Source: an uncultured Bacteroidales bacterium
GTDB lineage: Bacteria > Bacteroidota > Bacteroidia > Bacteroidales > Paludibacteraceae
Reading direction: 5' to 3'
Length of the DNA: 64,000 nucleotides
Assembly (NCBI GenBank): GCA_900319645.1
Contig: ONPG01000009.1
Span: 33,865 to 97,864 of the forward strand
Shown here: positions 14,730 through 23,959 of the stretch, piece by piece
Layout of the letters: every line of letters starts with the position of its first letter
Numbering within the stretch: the first letter of the stretch is position 1
Made by a program: the position numbers and the translations under genes
Notes under the pieces: model-generated
Told to the model about the DNA's origin: nothing
The model's input: only the letters and a program-made list of their open reading frames with translations
The model's database searches: none

Positions 14730-16400
14730 ATGCGTAAAGGAACTAAAATAGCATTATGGATTGTCTTAACCCTTGTTGTCGTGTTGGCAGCAGCTGTTTT
14801 GACCGCTGATATATGGGCTTCACGCGTGGCAAACAAAGCCATACAAAAAGCCATTAATAATGACACTACCACCACGACTATCATGAGCATCGGGGATGTG
14901 CATGTACTTCTCTTGAGCGGGTGCGTGGGGCTCGAAGATATCTATCTCACTACCGACACGGCTGTAGCCGTGCTGAACGAGGGAAAACTGCAAGCCGTCA
15001 ACCCCCAAAACAAGAAACCGGGAATGGCGGTATATGTGCCCTATCTGTCCGTTAATTTCGTGGACTACATTCGTTTCGCCCGCAGAAAGGAATTGAATAT
15101 TCACGACATTGCTATCGATGACCCGCAACTGATGGTACTTCTCGATGAGAAGTATCCTGAGAAATGTCTGCCGGAAATCAAAAAGACCGACACTACTACG
15201 TTGGACGTAAACGAATTCTTGAAAAAAGTGGCTTTGTCGTCTTTCTATCTCAATCGCGCTTCATGCGAACTGCGTAGCGTGCGTACCAAAATGCACGCTA
15301 AAGTAGATAGTATATCTCTGAGCGTAAATGGCCTGAGTTTTAATCTCTTGGACACCACTTTCGCTTACAACGATTCGGTCTATAAACTTTCTATGCAGCA
15401 TGCCTATTTCCGTTTGGCAGACGGCTCGGCTGAGGTGGATACACGTGGATTAGAAACCGAAGACGCCGGTGCACTCAAACTGGGTAAAACACGTTTCCGC
15501 AACCTCATTGACAGCAAGAAAATGGCGGAGCGTGAGAAAGATTATATTACTTGGGTGGATCTGACGGTCAACCGCGTGCAGACTTCGGCTTTCAACCCCA
15601 TTCGCAAGGCTCTGGCGCAAGACTGGACACTCGATTCTGTATATGCGGACGTTCAAAAACTGCATGTCATCCGCGACCAGCATATCAGTCCCAACCGCAA
15701 ATTCCCGGTTCCGCAAGAAATCCTCATGAAGATTCCTGCCAAGTTTGATATCAAGAATGTGGCGGCTGATGTCAATGCGGTGAATATCAATTTCACACTG
15801 GATGCGGTTAACTACGGAAAAATGAATCTGAATGGCCTCAAGGCGAAACTCAAACATGTATCCAACAAAACCAATATTGCTTGGACAAGCAGCGTACGTG
15901 GTACGCTTGGCGGAGAAAGCCGTTTGGACGCTACCTTTGTGATGCACATGAACAAAAACGCTAATTTTGAAACCAGCATAACGGGAACAAACGTGGAATT
16001 GGGAGCGCTGAACGATTTCCTGCGTCCTATTGTCGGACTTACCTGCGAGAGCCATGTGGACACGCTGCAGACGCATTATTCAGGAGATGCCAAAATGGCT
16101 CAGGGTGATTTTCTGATGATGTATCACGGCTTGGACGTTCAGTTCCACAAAGATCAGGACATCGCTGTCAAAGAGATTAAAAACTTCGGCGGTCTGATCC
16201 AGGGCTTTGCCAACAACTTGGTTCCCAAGAGCAATCCGACGGTTGTAGATGCCTACCCGCGCAAGTATGCCGTGGAGTGGAAACACGACGAATACAAACC
16301 TTACCCACTCTTTGTGGTCGGGCCGGTGATCATCGGTGTCGTTGAAACGATGCTACCGGGCTTGTATGTCCACAAGCAGATAAAGTATAACAAAAAGTAA
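14730..16400 (+). CDS. AsmA-like envelope protein, 556 aa
   Basis: An uncleaved N-terminal membrane helix (about residues 6-28, IALWIVLTLVVVLAAAVLTA) is followed by a large periplasmic, beta-strand-rich region. The overall pattern is an N-in anchor, a repeated run of amphipathic strands, and a C-terminal stretch with LGALNDFLRPIVGL and HYSGDAKMAQGDFLMMYHGL. It resembles the AsmA/DUF748 group of proteins that bridge the periplasm and act in outer-membrane lipid homeostasis. No enzyme motifs are present. The assignment to the broad AsmA-like group is inference from architecture. Confidence 0.6.
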   Translation: MRKGTKIALWIVLTLVVVLAAAVLTADIWASRVANKAIQKAINNDTTTTTIMSIGDVHVLLLSGCVGLEDIYLTTDTAVAVLNEGKLQAVNPQNKKPGMAVYVPYLSVNFVDYIRFARRKELNIHDIAIDDPQLMVLLDEKYPEKCLPEIKKTDTTTLDVNEFLKKVALSSFYLNRASCELRSVRTKMHAKVDSISLSVNGLSFNLLDTTFAYNDSVYKLSMQHAYFRLADGSAEVDTRGLETEDAGALKLGKTRFRNLIDSKKMAEREKDYITWVDLTVNRVQTSAFNPIRKALAQDWTLDSVYADVQKLHVIRDQHISPNRKFPVPQEILMKIPAKFDIKNVAADVNAVNINFTLDAVNYGKMNLNGLKAKLKHVSNKTNIAWTSSVRGTLGGESRLDATFVMHMNKNANFETSITGTNVELGALNDFLRPIVGLTCESHVDTLQTHYSGDAKMAQGDFLMMYHGLDVQFHKDQDIAVKEIKNFGGLIQGFANNLVPKSNPTVVDAYPRKYAVEWKHDEYKPYPLFVVGPVIIGVVETMLPGLYVHKQIKYNKK

Positions 16401-16424
16401 GGAGTGTTTTTCTGGGGAAACGCC

Positions 16425-16814
16425 CTACTCTTCTTCCTCGTAATAACCATGCTCGATGCCGAATTGCAGTTCGGCATCTTGTATTAGTTGGACCTGCACG
16501 GCGCTTATCGCACGACCTTCTTCGCGGCAAGCATTGAGCACATAGTTGAGTTGCTCTGTTTCGTCCACGTCTCCGTCCAGATACTCCATCTCGCCGCTCT
16601 CCGGATCCTCACGTAAGAGTCCCTGCTCCTCCAGATAGTCGTCCATCATATCCAGTACAAACAGCACATCATCCTGTGTGAGCGTATAGCCCGAAGGATG
16701 TTCTTCTGTTGCTGCACTTGTCTTGTCTACTTCCGGGATGGTTTTGAGTATAAACTCCACTAATTCCCGCTCTTCTTGCTCCATCAACGCGAGCTCAATC
16801 GTATTATTTTCCAT
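16425..16814 (-). CDS. Hypothetical acidic protein, 129 aa
   Basis: A small, strongly acidic, mostly helical cytoplasmic protein (MEQEERELVEFILKTIPEVD near the start, C-terminal HGYYEEEE). No domain is recognised; similar short acidic proteins occur as conserved unknowns in Bacteroidales. It converges on the AsmA-like gene with a 24-nt gap and diverges from cdsA; its promoter physically overlaps that of cdsA at 16830-16865. Confidence 0.65.
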   Translation of the reverse strand: MENNTIELALMEQEERELVEFILKTIPEVDKTSAATEEHPSGYTLTQDDVLFVLDMMDDYLEEQGLLREDPESGEMEYLDGDVDETEQLNYVLNACREEGRAISAVQVQLIQDAELQFGIEHGYYEEEE

Positions 16815-16829
16815 AAAAATGAGAAATTA

Positions 16830-16865
16830 TTTGCAAAGGTACAATTTTTTTTGTAATTTTGCAAA
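16830..16865. promoter_or_regulatory. Interlocked divergent promoters
   Basis: Plus strand, towards cdsA: TTTG (16830-16833) and TAATTTTG (16854-16861). Minus strand, towards 16814: TTTG (16862-16865) and TACCTTTG (16834-16841). Both have 20-nt spacing, and each -33 element directly abuts the other promoter's -7 element. Confidence 0.75.
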
Positions 16866-16879
16866 AAATTTTGAAAAAA

Positions 16880-17737
16880 ATGAGTGAATTTTGGAAAAGA
16901 ACGCTCAGTGGCACCGTATATGTCGGTGTTGTAGTGGGCAGTATTTTGCTTCATCCGGCTTTTTTCGGAGCTGTGTTTGCAATCATTAGTTTGCTGGCGG
17001 TTCGCGAGTTTCACCTGTTAATGAAATCTTCGCTTCCAAGCCGTGTCTTGGCGGAAATAGCGGCAGTTCTGCTTTTCCTTACCGCTTGGATGCCCGTGGG
17101 GTTATCGGAGACGTGCTATGGATTTCTGATGATTGTGTGCTTTGCCGCCTATTGTCTGGCGGTTATGTCCGGATTGCTTGCTGAATTATGGATGAAGGCC
17201 GAAGATCCTGTGCGCAACTGGGGAAACATACTGCAATCGCAGATCATGATAGCTCTTCCGATTGCGCTGATGTCCGTGCTGATGTTTTTTGACAAATACC
17301 TGTTGCTGGCAGTGTTCGTGCTGATCTGGGTAAATGACAGCGGAGCTTATTGCGTGGGCAGTATGACCGCCAAACGTGCAGGTGGCAATCATAAGATGTT
17401 TCCTCGCGTGAGCCCGAAGAAAAGTTGGGAAGGACTGTTGGGTGGAATGGCTCTGGCGGTTGGCGCAAGCGCTTTGCTGGCATACTTCGGCTGGTTCGAT
17501 TGGTTGGAGAAATTCTCGTCGCTGAATGTCTATCTGACTGCCGCTCTGTTCGCAATCGTCGTAGCTGTGTTCGGCACGCTGGGCGATTTAATGGAGAGCC
17601 TTTTGAAACGTACTATTGGCGTAAAAGACAGTGGCAAATTCATGCCGGGACACGGAGGTGTATTAGATCGCTTTGACAGCATTCTGCTGGCTATTCCCAC
17701 GGCTTTGTTGTTGGTAATCATCGTTTCCCAATGTTGA
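16880..17737 (+). CDS. cdsA: Phosphatidate cytidylyltransferase, 285 aa
   Basis: Makes CDP-diacylglycerol from phosphatidate and CTP for phospholipid synthesis, in the inner membrane. About seven to eight hydrophobic segments cover the protein. The C-terminal signature is clear: FPRVSPKKSWEG, followed by GDLMESLLKRTIGVKDSGKF and the closing HGGVLDRFDSI. Start set at MSEFWKR because the ATG at 16859 precedes the predicted transcription start. The next gene (acyltransferase) starts inside its last codons (7-nt overlap), so the two lipid enzymes are translationally coupled. Confidence 0.95.
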   Translation: MSEFWKRTLSGTVYVGVVVGSILLHPAFFGAVFAIISLLAVREFHLLMKSSLPSRVLAEIAAVLLFLTAWMPVGLSETCYGFLMIVCFAAYCLAVMSGLLAELWMKAEDPVRNWGNILQSQIMIALPIALMSVLMFFDKYLLLAVFVLIWVNDSGAYCVGSMTAKRAGGNHKMFPRVSPKKSWEGLLGGMALAVGASALLAYFGWFDWLEKFSSLNVYLTAALFAIVVAVFGTLGDLMESLLKRTIGVKDSGKFMPGHGGVLDRFDSILLAIPTALLLVIIVSQC

Positions 17738-18591
17738 AATCCTTTGTTTCCATAGTATCGCGCTGGCCGTTGAGCGTGCATTATTGGTTTGCCGATTGGC
17801 TGATTTTTCCGGTGATGTACCATATCGTCCGGTATAGGCGTAAACTGGTGGATCAGAATCTTCGTAACTCTTTCCCTGAGAAGACAGATCAGGAGCGGCA
17901 ACAGATAGCCAAAGATTTCTACCACCAGTTCTGCGACACGATTGTTGAGACCATCTACGGTTACCATTGTTCGGACGAAGAAATGCGCGAACGTGTGGTG
18001 TTTGTGGGAATGGATGAAGTGAACCGCCTGATAGATGCAGCCGGAGGAGGAATATTTATGCTTGCTCACTTCGGTAATTGGGAATGGATGGCAAGTATTC
18101 AGCAATGGGTCTCGCCCGGCGTAACCGAGTTGAATGTATATCGAAAACTTAAGAATGGCAGCATGGACGAATTAATGCTGTCTATTCGCAGCAAACGCGG
18201 TGGATCTTGTGTAGAAAAACAACGAATCTTACGAGAGATGGTCAGATATCGAAGTGAGAAACATCCTATTACCGTCGGACTGCTGAGCGACCAGAAACCC
18301 CGGCCGGAAGTGACACGTACGTGGGTGGAGTTTCTACACCAGGAGACAGGATTCCTGGACGGAGGAGAAGTGCTCGGAAAGAAATTCGGATACCCGGTTT
18401 TCTATCTGTATATAACACGCAAGAAACGCGGTTATTACTGCGTGCAGATGCGAACGATTGCCGCAGATCCGAAAAATACGGCTGAAAGTGAGATAACCCG
18501 GGCTTATGCCAAGCTCCTGGAGGAGAATATACAGGAACAGCCGGCTATGTGGCTTTGGACACATAACCGTTTTCTATGGAAAAGGATGTGA
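17731..18591 (+). CDS. Lipid A-type lauroyl acyltransferase (LpxL/HtrB family), 286 aa
   Basis: Membrane-associated transferase that adds a secondary acyl chain to lipid A precursors or related lipids. The family's HX4E catalytic motif is present as AHFGNWE (about residues 111-117), and the rest has the expected LPLAT layout: N-terminal hydrophobic segment, GIFMLAHFGNWEW, LSDQKP around 190 and a C-terminal WLWTHNRFLWKR signature. It overlaps the end of cdsA by 7 nt and is followed 28 nt later by a glycosyltransferase, so the three probably form an envelope-lipid operon. Confidence 0.88.
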   Translation: MLKSFVSIVSRWPLSVHYWFADWLIFPVMYHIVRYRRKLVDQNLRNSFPEKTDQERQQIAKDFYHQFCDTIVETIYGYHCSDEEMRERVVFVGMDEVNRLIDAAGGGIFMLAHFGNWEWMASIQQWVSPGVTELNVYRKLKNGSMDELMLSIRSKRGGSCVEKQRILREMVRYRSEKHPITVGLLSDQKPRPEVTRTWVEFLHQETGFLDGGEVLGKKFGYPVFYLYITRKKRGYYCVQMRTIAADPKNTAESEITRAYAKLLEENIQEQPAMWLWTHNRFLWKRM

Positions 18592-18619
18592 TATTTGTCT
18601 TTGAAGATCAGAGATTTAT

Positions 18620-19519
18620 ATGAAATGTAGTGTCATCATATTAAACTGGAATGGCGCATCCATGTTGCGTCAATACCTGCCATCCGTAGTAGCACATACT
18701 ACCCTTCCCGATTGCGAGGTTGTGGTGGCGGACAACGGAAGTACGGACAACAGTCTGGAGGTCCTGAGCAAGGAGTTTCCGAGTGTGCGGGTGATCGCCT
18801 TGGATAAGAACTATGGTTTTGCGGAAGGCTATAACCGGGCAATAGACGAACGGATAAAAGCCGGCGATGTGCCGGAATATGTCGTATTACTCAATTCGGA
18901 TGTGGAGGTTACCGAAGGCTGGTTGAAGCCCTTGACCGCTTATCTGGATGCCCATCCGGATGTGGCGGCTGTGCAACCTAAGATCCGTAGCTGGCGTAAT
19001 CGGAACATGTTTGAACATGCCGGAGCAGCAGGTGGTTTTCTGAACCCATTGGGTTATCCCTATTGCCGGGGAAGGATTTTATGGAAAGTAGAAGAAGACA
19101 AAGGGCAATATGATACCATCGTAGATGTCGATTGGACCTCGGGCGCGTGCATGTGCGTACGCACGAACGTATATAAGGAGTGCGGAGGTTTGGATGCGGC
19201 GTTCTTTGCTCATATGGAGGAGATTGACTTGTGCTGGCGGATGCGCAACAAAGGATGGCGGCTGGTTTGTCTGCCCGAGAGTGTCGTTTATCACTTGGGA
19301 GGCGGTTCTCTCAACTACGAGAGTCCGCGAAAGACTTATCTCAACCATAGAAACAACCTTTTGATGATCTACAAAAACAAACAACACCCTTACGGAGTGC
19401 TGTTTGTGAGATTCTTTCTCGATTATGCCGCGGCGGCTTTCTATCTGCTGCAAGGTCGTTGGGGAGCCTGCAAGGCTGTATTCGAAGCCCGGAGAGATTA
19501 CCGCCGGATGAGAGGATAA
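18620..19519 (+). CDS. Family 2 glycosyltransferase, 299 aa
   Basis: GT-A fold enzyme that moves a sugar from a nucleotide donor, probably onto a lipid- or polysaccharide-linked acceptor. Visible features: opening VIILNWNGASMLRQYLPS, nucleotide-binding VVADNGSTDNS, metal-binding LNSDVEV near residue 95, and a catalytic-region segment HMEEIDLCWRMRNKGW near 205, then HLGGGS. This is the rhamnosyltransferase-like subgroup. There is one hydrophobic patch near the C-terminus. Substrate cannot be told from sequence. It ends before a bidirectional terminator at 19537-19556. Confidence 0.88.
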   Translation: MKCSVIILNWNGASMLRQYLPSVVAHTTLPDCEVVVADNGSTDNSLEVLSKEFPSVRVIALDKNYGFAEGYNRAIDERIKAGDVPEYVVLLNSDVEVTEGWLKPLTAYLDAHPDVAAVQPKIRSWRNRNMFEHAGAAGGFLNPLGYPYCRGRILWKVEEDKGQYDTIVDVDWTSGACMCVRTNVYKECGGLDAAFFAHMEEIDLCWRMRNKGWRLVCLPESVVYHLGGGSLNYESPRKTYLNHRNNLLMIYKNKQHPYGVLFVRFFLDYAAAAFYLLQGRWGACKAVFEARRDYRRMRG

Positions 19520-19536
19520 TCCATCCTCCTTCCCTT

Positions 19537-19565
19537 CCCTCCCCTTTAAGGGAGGGAGAGGAAAA
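19537..19565. terminator. Bidirectional terminator between convergent genes
   Basis: CCCTCCCCTT (19537-19546) pairs with AAGGGAGGG (19548-19556) with one bulged C. A-rich sequence on the right makes it a minus-strand or two-way terminator between the glycosyltransferase and the gene at 19571. Confidence 0.5.
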
Positions 19566-19570
19566 ACAGG

Positions 19571-20983
19571 TTATTGCAACAGATATTTGTGACCATTCTG
19601 GATGACGAAGCCGTGGTAGCCTTTGCCTACCGGACGGCCAAGGATGTCAAACATAGGAGCGTTTCGGTCTATCGCCGGAACGTTTTCTATTGATTCCTCT
19701 TCGCCTCCGCCATAATATTCCTCGTCGGTATAGAACGGCAGTTCGCCTGTGAAAGTGAAGTTATACGTGTTCTTGTTTTCACAAGTCATATAGCCGGCGA
19801 TCGTATAGATGTTGCCTTCCTTGGTAATGGCTACTTGGCCTTCTACGTTATAGGTGTAATCGGTATCGCCTTCTCCGAACTGATAGAAAGAGTATTCACC
19901 CAATTCGTGCACACCTTCTAACGAACCAAGTTCAGCCGTATAAAGATCCAAACCGATATACGGTATTTCCGTTGTGTCGGCATAGAGATAAACCGTGTAA
20001 TTGTAGTTTCCTACTTCCGAATATTCCGACTCGAATACCGCGTCTGCGGCATTGAAATCCAAGAACACAACTTCACCTGTTCCGCTCTGACCTCCTTCTA
20101 TCGAGTCGGTCGGGCTGGCTTCAAAATAGACTCTTACCTCGTAGCAACGGAGTTGCTTGACACAGGAGATGGTCACAGATGTTGCATCCACATCCGTCAA
20201 AACCAATACCGGGTCAGCCGTTACTTCTTCGGCGGAAGCATCTACAAAACTGAGAGTTCCTTTGTCGGCAGTAGCATCAAAATCTTTCTTTACATAACCG
20301 TTGATAACAATACCTTTGATGGCTTTGGTGGCCTCAAAAGTCAGGTCGAAGCCTGCATTGCAGCCAAAATAAGTATCGGTAATGGCACCTTTGGTACAAG
20401 ATACCTGGATATTATTCTTGATAAAAGAATACGTCATGTTATTGCCTGTCGTTTCGCCTTCCGCATTCACAATAGTCGGTTCTGCATATACATATTCCGG
20501 GTCAAGCGTCGGAGGCGTTACGGTTCCTGTGGTGTCCGGCGGGAGAATGTCCGTCGTGTCTCCGTTGACCACGAGTTGCTTGATCAGACGCTGGCCGGAA
20601 GCGCCGAGCGTAAAGACTACAGACGAAGCGTTTCCAGTCCAGGAATCGGTCTTAAGGTCCTCAGCGGAAGTGGATTCGCCGCCAGAAACCAGATTGCCTT
20701 CAGAAACAGCAAGACTTGCATACGCTTTCGTACCTTGTTTGGCAAAAACAATCTGAATAGCGGTCAGGTTTGCGCCCGAAACAGTAATGGTGTTGTTGGC
20801 ATACATGCGCATTCCGTTCTCATAGTACGCAGGAGGATTGTTTCCAGTGCCTTTGTCGAGTGCCACGGAAATACCGTCTGCCGATTGCGAAACTGCATCT
20901 GCGCTGTCAAACACAAAAGTGGTTGCCGCCATAGCCGAAAGAGACAAGCTGATGGCAGCGAAGAAAAGGGAGATTTTTTTCAT
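19571..20983 (-). CDS. Secreted protein with a type IX-like C-terminal tail, 470 aa
   Basis: A cleavable signal peptide (about residues 1-19, ending SAMAA) precedes beta-rich repeats. One segment (about 25-140) looks like a lectin- or choice-of-anchor-type beta sandwich, a second with similar character follows a proline/threonine linker (PPDTTGTVTPP near 150), and a third is near 310-420. The last 35 residues (ILGRPVGKGYHGFVIQNG) resemble the short beta tails found on proteins exported by the type IX system. No enzyme motif is visible. It is followed upstream on the same strand by the Wzi-like barrel gene (27-nt gap), so the two may be co-transcribed. Confidence 0.6.
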   Translation of the reverse strand: MKKISLFFAAISLSLSAMAATTFVFDSADAVSQSADGISVALDKGTGNNPPAYYENGMRMYANNTITVSGANLTAIQIVFAKQGTKAYASLAVSEGNLVSGGESTSAEDLKTDSWTGNASSVVFTLGASGQRLIKQLVVNGDTTDILPPDTTGTVTPPTLDPEYVYAEPTIVNAEGETTGNNMTYSFIKNNIQVSCTKGAITDTYFGCNAGFDLTFEATKAIKGIVINGYVKKDFDATADKGTLSFVDASAEEVTADPVLVLTDVDATSVTISCVKQLRCYEVRVYFEASPTDSIEGGQSGTGEVVFLDFNAADAVFESEYSEVGNYNYTVYLYADTTEIPYIGLDLYTAELGSLEGVHELGEYSFYQFGEGDTDYTYNVEGQVAITKEGNIYTIAGYMTCENKNTYNFTFTGELPFYTDEEYYGGGEEESIENVPAIDRNAPMFDILGRPVGKGYHGFVIQNGHKYLLQ

Positions 20984-21010
20984 TTGAATGTGGTTGTTTA
21001 ATATTGTTTT

Positions 21011-22870
21011 TTAGAAGCCGAAGCTAAGTCCGCAGGTGAACGTTAGGTTCTTTCCCTGGAAATAGAGCGGCGTGAATTTGTTGAGATAATAGGATTCGAG
21101 TTCTGCTCCCGACAGATTCTTGGAGGTCCCGTCCGCATTCCAGCCTCGGTCTTCTCCTGCCACACGGGTGGATGTCGGAGCTGTCGCCTGGGCGTTATTA
21201 TAGCAGATGTCAACATGTGCATAGCAGTTGTTGAACACCTCATATACTGCGCGGAACTTAATCTCGTCATTATTCCAAATCGCTTCATTAAAAGGCTTTT
21301 GCGCAATAATGTTGCTTATCTCCCGGCGCACGTATTTGTACGAATTATATTTGGTATCGCGCGTGTAATCGAGCGTAAGACGCAACGAGCGTGTGGGACG
21401 ATAAGCCAACTGGACAAAGATGGATTGCGCGTTATCGCCCATATAATGTCCCATGTTATACGAATTGGAGGTATAGGCAAGGACAGAAATGGAATGGGTG
21501 TAAGAGGCTATGTATGAGCGCATAAACTCTCCGCGGAGACTTAATCCTTTAACCGGCCATCCGCTCCAGTTGAAGCCAACCAGATAAGAAACCGGGTTCT
21601 TCTCCGGGTTGGATTTTTTCAGACGAGCAAATTTGAACTCGTCCAGAAAGAAAGAACCGTAGAGCCGCAAATGATCCGTCGGACGGATGGTGAGCGTAGC
21701 AAACGCCTGCGAGTTCTGGTTCTCGGAATAGACGCCTTTGGTCAGCAGGTGGTCAAGCGACTTGAAGAAAGCAATCGGAATCAAATAGGCCGCCTGAATA
21801 TTCCGCTCCGCATATACAATCGAGTTTCCGAAGGAGAACTGGATGTATTTAATCGGCATGAAGGTGAACATGTTCGCCGCCATGAACTTGCTACGCGGGC
21901 GATAGTTGATTTTGGCTTCCCCTTCACGATAGGTTTCTTCCACATAGTAGTTCGTGGAATCGAGTACGTTGCTTACGAGCCAGGCGTGGAAATAATCGAA
22001 CTGGAACCACTTGCAGGGCGTCAGTTGGAGTGTGATCATCGGCACAGCCGGATTGTGAGCGGAGAGGATGTTGGACGCATGTTGGGCGTCTCCCCATTGG
22101 ATGCGCTCACGTTGTACGCCTATACTGCCCCACCACGTGTAGAGCGAGATGCCGCCTCGCGAGTCGGAGAAATCTCCGCCGTAGTTGGCTTCTTTGTATT
22201 GCACGCCGGGCAGATTGTTGAGGTAGCCGCCTTTTGTGATTTTAGCGCCGTCTATCTGCGAAGCGGAAGTCGGGAAATAGGACTTGTTGAGATAGCCGGT
22301 TCCTTTCCAGGAGTTGTCGCGAATAGATCCCCAGATAGACAAGTGCTTGGCTATATCCATCTGAATCTCAGCTCCATACCAACGATGGGTGATCATTCCT
22401 TTTCGGTTGGCATAGATGTCCATTCCCAGAATAGGACGCACACGCATTTTGAAGATTTTGTTCTTGGTGAGGATGTGCAAAGACGGATCCGCCAGCGAGA
22501 GATTAGACACAGGCGTGATCCATTGGGTCACGTGTTTATGCCCGTAGCTGTAATAGACGGGAATCGTGTCCTGCTCCAAGGCATAGTCCTGCATGTAGAA
22601 CTGTAAATCCGCTTTTTGCCTGCGCGAGAGAAGCGAATCTTTGCTCTGCGCTTCCGCCAGCCGTGCGGCTATATAGTCGCGGGTATAAGGACGGATGGCA
22701 CTATTGGTTTGAATAATGCCATCCGTAGTCAGTTCCTCTAAGAAATCATAGATCTCCGTATATTCCAATGCCTGCGGAATGCGCTGGGCATAGGAAAATG
22801 AAACGTAAAAACTGAAAACTGAAAGGATAAAGAATCCCAACCATTTTTTATATATGTTAGCACTTTTCAT
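21011..22870 (-). CDS. Wzi-like outer-membrane beta-barrel (capsule assembly family), 619 aa
   Basis: Signal peptide at 1-28 (ending SYAQ). The first 100 residues form a helical domain with LSRRQKADLQFYM, then repeated amphipathic strands rich in aromatic residues fill the rest, ending in LTFCGLSFGF with a terminal phenylalanine, the usual barrel-assembly signal. This layout matches the Caps_assemb_Wzi family, which in other bacteria helps to anchor capsule at the cell surface. No capsule genes lie beside it, so a different envelope role is possible. It is the third gene in a minus-strand run after the 69-residue membrane protein and the OmpH-like chaperone. Confidence 0.75.
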   Translation of the reverse strand: MKSANIYKKWLGFFILSVFSFYVSFSYAQRIPQALEYTEIYDFLEELTTDGIIQTNSAIRPYTRDYIAARLAEAQSKDSLLSRRQKADLQFYMQDYALEQDTIPVYYSYGHKHVTQWITPVSNLSLADPSLHILTKNKIFKMRVRPILGMDIYANRKGMITHRWYGAEIQMDIAKHLSIWGSIRDNSWKGTGYLNKSYFPTSASQIDGAKITKGGYLNNLPGVQYKEANYGGDFSDSRGGISLYTWWGSIGVQRERIQWGDAQHASNILSAHNPAVPMITLQLTPCKWFQFDYFHAWLVSNVLDSTNYYVEETYREGEAKINYRPRSKFMAANMFTFMPIKYIQFSFGNSIVYAERNIQAAYLIPIAFFKSLDHLLTKGVYSENQNSQAFATLTIRPTDHLRLYGSFFLDEFKFARLKKSNPEKNPVSYLVGFNWSGWPVKGLSLRGEFMRSYIASYTHSISVLAYTSNSYNMGHYMGDNAQSIFVQLAYRPTRSLRLTLDYTRDTKYNSYKYVRREISNIIAQKPFNEAIWNNDEIKFRAVYEVFNNCYAHVDICYNNAQATAPTSTRVAGEDRGWNADGTSKNLSGAELESYYLNKFTPLYFQGKNLTFTCGLSFGF

Positions 22871-22902
22871 CGTGTAAAGTTTTCAATTTTCAACGTTTTT
22901 TT

Positions 22903-23499
22903 TTACTTTTTCGCGCAACGTGCGTTGAGCGCTTCGATTACCTCGTTGGTAATGTCATAAGCGTCAGCTGCCTGCAGAATATTGTCCTTGCCGGTGTTGG
23001 CAAAGATGATCTGATAGCGGCCGTCGGCATTAAACTCAGCCAGGAAATTGTTCAGGGTGTCAGCCAACTGGAGATTGAGGTCCTGGTTCTGTTGCAGGAT
23101 TTCGTTGGTCAGTTTGGCTTCCAATTCCTGGAGTTCCTGCTGCTTGCGAATAAGTTTGTTTTGCTCTGCCTCTGCGCGTTCGCGGCTCAGAAATGCGTTA
23201 TTCTCCACTTTGCGCTGGAAATCAGCAGCCTCGCGTTGAAGGGTGTTTGCCTTTGTGTTGAGTTTGAGACGGGCGTCCTCCTGCTTGGTCATCAGTTTGT
23301 CGTTAGCCTCGATAGCGAACGTGTAGTTGAGCAGCACGGAGTCGAGATTGAGGTACGCAACCGGCATTTGTTCGCCAGCAGCGATAGCTTGTGCCACCTC
23401 GGCTTGGCGGGACGCTGGTTTCTGAGTAAAAAAGAGTACGAAAAGGGCTACTACAGCCGCACAAAGTACGCAATTAATTGCGATTTGAATCTTGTTCAT
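22903..23499 (-). CDS. OmpH/Skp-family periplasmic chaperone, 198 aa
   Basis: An N-terminal hydrophobic segment (residues about 8-27) serves as signal or anchor. VAYLNLDSVLLNY begins the small beta core, then a long alpha-helical arm (about 70-155) rich in glutamine, glutamate and lysine, with coiled-coil character, and the closing IIFANTGKDNILQAADAYDIT strand. This is the Skp 'tentacle' layout of proteins that hold unfolded outer-membrane proteins in the periplasm. It lies just before the Wzi-like barrel gene, whose product could be a client. Confidence 0.85.
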   Translation of the reverse strand: MNKIQIAINCVLCAAVVALFVLFFTQKPASRQAEVAQAIAAGEQMPVAYLNLDSVLLNYTFAIEANDKLMTKQEDARLKLNTKANTLQREAADFQRKVENNAFLSRERAEAEQNKLIRKQQELQELEAKLTNEILQQNQDLNLQLADTLNNFLAEFNADGRYQIIFANTGKDNILQAADAYDITNEVIEALNARCAKK

Positions 23500-23547
23500 A
23501 AAAACAATTACAATTTAAAATATTTACAATTCAGTTATTTGTTTCTT

Positions 23548-23757
23548 TTATAGGTCTTTGACCTGAATAGCCTGTTTTTTTGCACGCCGGGCTTCTCGGT
23601 CCAGCGAGGTGGCACAATGGATTTTATTCTCCCTCATCCGCTGATTTTCGTGGATGTGCTGGGAGCGGAAAGTGTGGTCCTTGCGGAGAATAACTCCCAC
23701 GGCAAGAAGCACAACTGCGAGCGCTACAAGCGCTATGACAATCAATAATTGCTGCAT
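23548..23757 (-). CDS. Small single-pass membrane protein, 69 aa
   Basis: One transmembrane helix (about residues 3-25) followed by a basic tail with HIHENQRMRENKIHC and DREARRAKK. Conserved unknowns of this layout (N-terminal helix, MRE-x-KIHC-like segment) occur in Bacteroidales; function is unknown. It is first in the minus-strand run with the OmpH-like gene 48 nt downstream, behind a promoter at 23777-23807. Confidence 0.6.
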   Translation of the reverse strand: MQQLLIVIALVALAVVLLAVGVILRKDHTFRSQHIHENQRMRENKIHCATSLDREARRAKKQAIQVKDL

Positions 23758-23776
23758 AATACCTCAAATTACGCTA

Positions 23777-23807
23777 CAAAATTACACTTTTTTTTTCAAA
23801 CTACCAA
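23777..23807 (-). promoter_or_regulatory. Promoter of the OmpH/Wzi run
   Basis: Minus-strand TAATTTTG (23777-23784) and TTG (23805-23807) with 20-nt spacing. Confidence 0.6.
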
Positions 23808-23825
23808 GCGTTTACATACAAAGTA

Positions 23826-23849
23826 TGTCATTTTTGGGACAGAATGACA
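23826..23849. promoter_or_regulatory. Palindrome TGTCATT...AATGACA between divergent promoters
   Basis: TGTCATT (23826-23832) and AATGACA (23843-23849) are reverse complements. Its right part, GACAGAATGACA, is close to the reverse complement of the TGACATTCTGTCA core of the palindrome at 9041. It sits upstream of both the -33 element at 23805 and that at 23878, as an operator would. Confidence 0.4.
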
Positions 23850-23877
23850 CTTTTTTAATATAAATATGCGTGCGCGC

Positions 23878-23908
23878 TTGCATATATGAAAAAAAAGTTG
23901 TAACTTTG
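23878..23908 (+). promoter_or_regulatory. Promoter of the bactofilin gene
   Basis: TTG (23878-23880) and TAACTTTG (23901-23908), 20 nt apart. Confidence 0.65.
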
Positions 23909-23959
23909 CGCGAAATTTTGCATAGTAGTGCATGAAAGTAGCATATATTAATCAAAAAA

